DNA of 64,000 nucleotides from Salipaludibacillus sp. CUR1 (GTDB lineage: Bacteria; Bacillota; Bacilli; Bacillales; Salisediminibacteriaceae). Where the stretch lies: the NCBI RefSeq assembly GCF_021028955.1, contig NZ_JAIWPE010000094.1, forward strand, positions 264,986 to 328,985, in the 5' to 3' direction. The notes under the pieces are model-generated. The model ran no database searches, was not told where the DNA came from, and saw only the letters and a list, made by a program, of their open reading frames with translations. Made by a program: the position numbers and the translations under genes. Shown in pieces: positions 62,167 to 64,000 of this stretch; position 1 is the stretch's first letter; each line of letters begins with the position of its first letter.

Positions 62167-62640
62167 ATGACTAATGACGAGCTGCAAACATTGACAGAAA
62201 AAATATCGTTAGAGTTTTTTAAAGAACCATTCAGGCATACAGCTTTCTTTAATAAACGATTAAGAACAACAGGGGGGAGATATTCATTAAACTCCCACCA
62301 TATTGAAATTAACCCGAAACATTTACAGTATTATGGAGAAGATGAACTGGTCAGTATTATCAAACATGAACTCTGCCATTATCACTTGCATTTGCAGGGA
62401 AAAGGGTATCAGCACAAAGACAGGGATTTTAAAGTGCTTCTGCAGAAGGTGGGCGGGAGCCGGCATTGTCAGTCCATTCCCCAGGCGAGGAATGAGGTGC
62501 GGATGCTGCACTTATACAGCTGTACAAAGTGCGGAACAGAATTCCGCCGGAAGCGGCGTATTAATACGAAACGGTTCGTTTGCGGAAAGTGCAAAGGCAC
62601 GCTGAAAAAAATTCAAACAATGTCTTTAAAAAGTAATTGA
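62167..62640 (+). CDS. SprT-like zinc metalloprotease-fold protein
   Basis: A 157-residue SprT-family protein. The metal motif is HELCHYHLH near residue 68, and a C-terminal zinc ribbon has CTKCG and CGKCK (near residues 120 and 138). ATG 62167 is 9 bases after AAGGAG. It is the B. subtilis YdcK position. Its cellular substrate is unknown. Confidence 0.9.
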   Translation: MTNDELQTLTEKISLEFFKEPFRHTAFFNKRLRTTGGRYSLNSHHIEINPKHLQYYGEDELVSIIKHELCHYHLHLQGKGYQHKDRDFKVLLQKVGGSRHCQSIPQARNEVRMLHLYSCTKCGTEFRRKRRINTKRFVCGKCKGTLKKIQTMSLKSN

Positions 62641-62704
62641 CGAGTAATAATATCATATGGTACATTATAAAAGTCGCTGACAAAACAGTTCGTATAAAAA
62701 GCTG

Positions 62705-62733
62705 TTGACATTTCCGGGAGAATTAGTTACAAT
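62705..62733 (+). promoter_or_regulatory. Promoter of the tRNA cluster
   Basis: TTGACA (62705-62710), 17 bases, TACAAT (62728-62733): a near-consensus sigma-A promoter, 74 bases before the first tRNA. It probably also contributes to the downstream rRNA operon. Confidence 0.82.
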
Positions 62734-62806
62734 ATAATTCGTCCTTGAGAAAAATAGCGATTACATAAGCGCGGAACACAAAGAGATTCGCAGCTTAAAG
62801 CATTAT

Positions 62807-62881
62807 TCCACAGTAGCTCAGTGGTAGAGCAATCGGCTGTTAACCGATCGGTCGTAGGTTCGAATCCTACCTGTGGAGCCA
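62807..62881 (+). tRNA. tRNA-Asn (GTT)
   Basis: 75 bases with CCA encoded. Cloverleaf: acceptor TCCACAG with CTGTGGA, anticodon loop CTGTTAA (GTT), T-loop GGTTCGAATCC. Confidence 0.97.
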
Positions 62882-62884
62882 TAC

Positions 62885-62975
62885 GGAGAAGTACTCAAGT
62901 GGCTGAAGAGGCGCCCCTGCTAAGGGTGTAGGTCGCGCAAGCGGCGCGAGGGTTCAAATCCCTCCTTCTCCGCCA
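62885..62975 (+). tRNA. tRNA-Ser (GCT)
   Basis: 91 bases, CCA encoded. Long variable arm (GGTCGCGCAAGCGGCGC). Anticodon GCT. Acceptor GGAGAAG pairs with CTTCTCC. Confidence 0.97.
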
Positions 62976-62995
62976 GTAACGTTCTTTCATTTACT

Positions 62996-63070
62996 GGCCC
63001 GTTGGTCAAGTGGTTAAGACACCGCCCTTTCACGGCGGTAACACGGGTTCGAATCCCGTACGGGTCACCA
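62996..63070 (+). tRNA. tRNA-Glu (TTC)
   Basis: 75 bases, CCA encoded. Anticodon TTC. Acceptor GGCCCGT pairs with ACGGGTC (one G-T). Confidence 0.97.
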
Positions 63071-63078
63071 TACATAGT

Positions 63079-63154
63079 GGAGGATTAGCTCAGTTGGGAG
63101 AGCATCTGCCTTACAAGCAGGGGGTCGGCGGTTCGAGCCCGTCATCCTCCACCA
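63079..63154 (+). tRNA. tRNA-Val (TAC)
   Basis: 76 bases, CCA encoded. Anticodon TAC. Acceptor GGAGGAT pairs with ATCCTCC. Confidence 0.97.
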
Positions 63155-63184
63155 TTATATTTTCATATATTTTATAATTTTTGT

Positions 63185-63260
63185 GGTCCCGTGGTGTAGC
63201 GGTTAACATGCCTGCCTGTCACGCAGGAGATCGCGGGTTCGATTCCCGTCGGGACCGCCA
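63185..63260 (+). tRNA. tRNA-Asp (GTC)
   Basis: 76 bases, CCA encoded. Anticodon GTC. Acceptor GGTCCCG pairs with CGGGACC. Confidence 0.97.
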
Positions 63261-63268
63261 TTAATGAT

Positions 63269-63353
63269 GCGGGTGTGGTGGAACTGGCAGACACGCTAGA
63301 CTTAGGATCTAGTGCCTTCGGGCGTGGGGGTTCGACTCCCTTCACCCGCACCA
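63269..63353 (+). tRNA. tRNA-Leu (TAG)
   Basis: 85 bases, CCA encoded. Anticodon TAG, long variable arm (TGCCTTCGGGCGT). Acceptor GCGGGTG pairs with CACCCGC. Confidence 0.97.
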
Positions 63354-63379
63354 TTTAATTAAATATTCCAAGGTGTTAA

Positions 63380-63465
<86 letters not shown>

Positions 63466-63547
63466 TATTATATTTAATAGTTATTTGTTTACATATTCTG
63501 TTTTTAAAAAAGTGTCGGGTGTAACAGCAAAATACGGCATTTGAAAT

Positions 63548-63624
63548 CGGGAAGTAGCTCAGCTTGGCAGAGCACTTGGTTTGGGACCAAGGGGTCGCAG
63601 GTTCAAATCCTGTCTTCCCGACCA
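63548..63624 (+). tRNA. tRNA-Pro (TGG)
   Basis: 77 bases, CCA encoded. Anticodon TGG. Acceptor CGGGAAG pairs with CTTCCCG. Confidence 0.97.
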
Positions 63625-63658
63625 TTTTTATTTTACAAGTATAATTATTATTTATTAT

Positions 63659-63732
63659 GCGGGTGTAGTTTAGTGGTAAAACCTCAGCCTTCCAAGCTGA
63701 TGACGAGGGTTCGATTCCCTTCACCCGCTCCA
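63659..63732 (+). tRNA. tRNA-Gly (TCC)
   Basis: 74 bases, CCA encoded. Anticodon TCC. Acceptor GCGGGTG pairs with CACCCGC. Confidence 0.97.
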
Positions 63733-63800
63733 AAAAATTATTTTAAAAAAACTCTTGCATCATCACACTGTTACATGATATAGTAACTAATGTTGCTTGA

Positions 63801-63877
<77 letters not shown>

Positions 63878-63888
63878 TTTATTTTGAC

Positions 63889-63907
63889 CTTTGAAAACTA
63901 AACAAAA
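63889..63907 (+). promoter_or_regulatory. boxA-like rRNA antitermination signal
   Basis: CTTTGAAAACTAAACAAAA resembles the rrn boxA region of Bacillus (TGCTCTTTGAAAACTGAACA type). It sits between the last tRNA and the 16S gene. Confidence 0.6.
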
Positions 63908-63982
63908 AGCCAAGCGAAGAGGGATATTTAATATATCCCGTCAATGAATTATTTTTATTTTGATGTCAGAGACATCGAACTC

Positions 63983-64000
63983 TTTTATGGAGAGTTTGAT
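63983..64000 (+). rRNA. 16S rRNA gene, 5' end only
   Basis: TTTTATGGAGAGTTTGAT matches the universal 5' start of 16S rRNA; the gene continues past the window edge. The exact first base is uncertain by one or two. Confidence 0.93.

Overview
The window looks like a chromosomal segment of a low-to-moderate GC, endospore-forming Bacillaceae bacterium, probably a salt- or alkali-tolerant one. The evidence is the Bacillus-type sigma-B operon, sigX/rsiX, cmpA, a GerMN lipoprotein, strong GGAGG ribosome binding sites, and two glycine-betaine uptake routes (a BCCT carrier and the OpuA ABC system with a GbsR-like regulator). Species cannot be fixed from sequence alone. No phage, transposase, plasmid or CRISPR locus is visible.

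Layout. 1-6.6 kb: end of a phosphonate-type ABC transporter, two Cof-type HAD phosphatases, an amino-sugar operon (SIS protein, nagA, nagB) behind a NagR-like site, a small lipoprotein and a cold-shock protein. 6.7-11 kb: a lone STAS protein, a LacI regulator with a sucrose-type PTS permease, and a crcB/fluC pair. 11-20.8 kb: a BCCT transporter with a remarkable octapeptide-repeat tail, csaA, a DUF2628 protein, cadC-cadA, a flavin reductase, a GerMN lipoprotein and a DUF4097 protein. 20.9-28.2 kb: a TPP-riboswitch thiamine operon (thiE-thiS-thiG-thiO) and opuA with its divergent GbsR-like regulator. 28.2-38.8 kb: sigX-rsiX, a mechanosensitive-channel-like protein, and an arginine/proline catabolic cluster (rocR, rocA, rocD, proline dehydrogenase, rocF) with a sigma-54 promoter. 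38.9-47.2 kb: mgtE, a ba3-type cytochrome oxidase including a tiny subunit IIa, and a Fur-boxed ferric iron ABC transporter. 47.6-64 kb: a block syntenic with the Bacillus subtilis ydc region (rhomboid protease, acpS, nnrD, ydcC-like, alr, ndoAI-ndoA, rsbRSTUVW-sigB-rsbX, tex, cmpA, sprT), then ten tRNA genes leading into the 5' end of a 16S rRNA gene.

The most unusual things seen: (1) cadA has an in-frame TGA exactly where the first Cys of its N-terminal metal-binding CxxC motif should be, followed at the right distance by a perfect hairpin, so it is either a candidate selenocysteine P-type ATPase or a point nonsense mutation; (2) a four-copy family of intergenic elements with GAGGCCGGGACA-like ends and an internal terminator hairpin, each abutting a stop codon; (3) the BCCT carrier has about 17 tandem octapeptides at its C-terminus and a hairpin between its Shine-Dalgarno and start codon.

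Starts were chosen by Shine-Dalgarno spacing and family alignment from memory; no database search was run.
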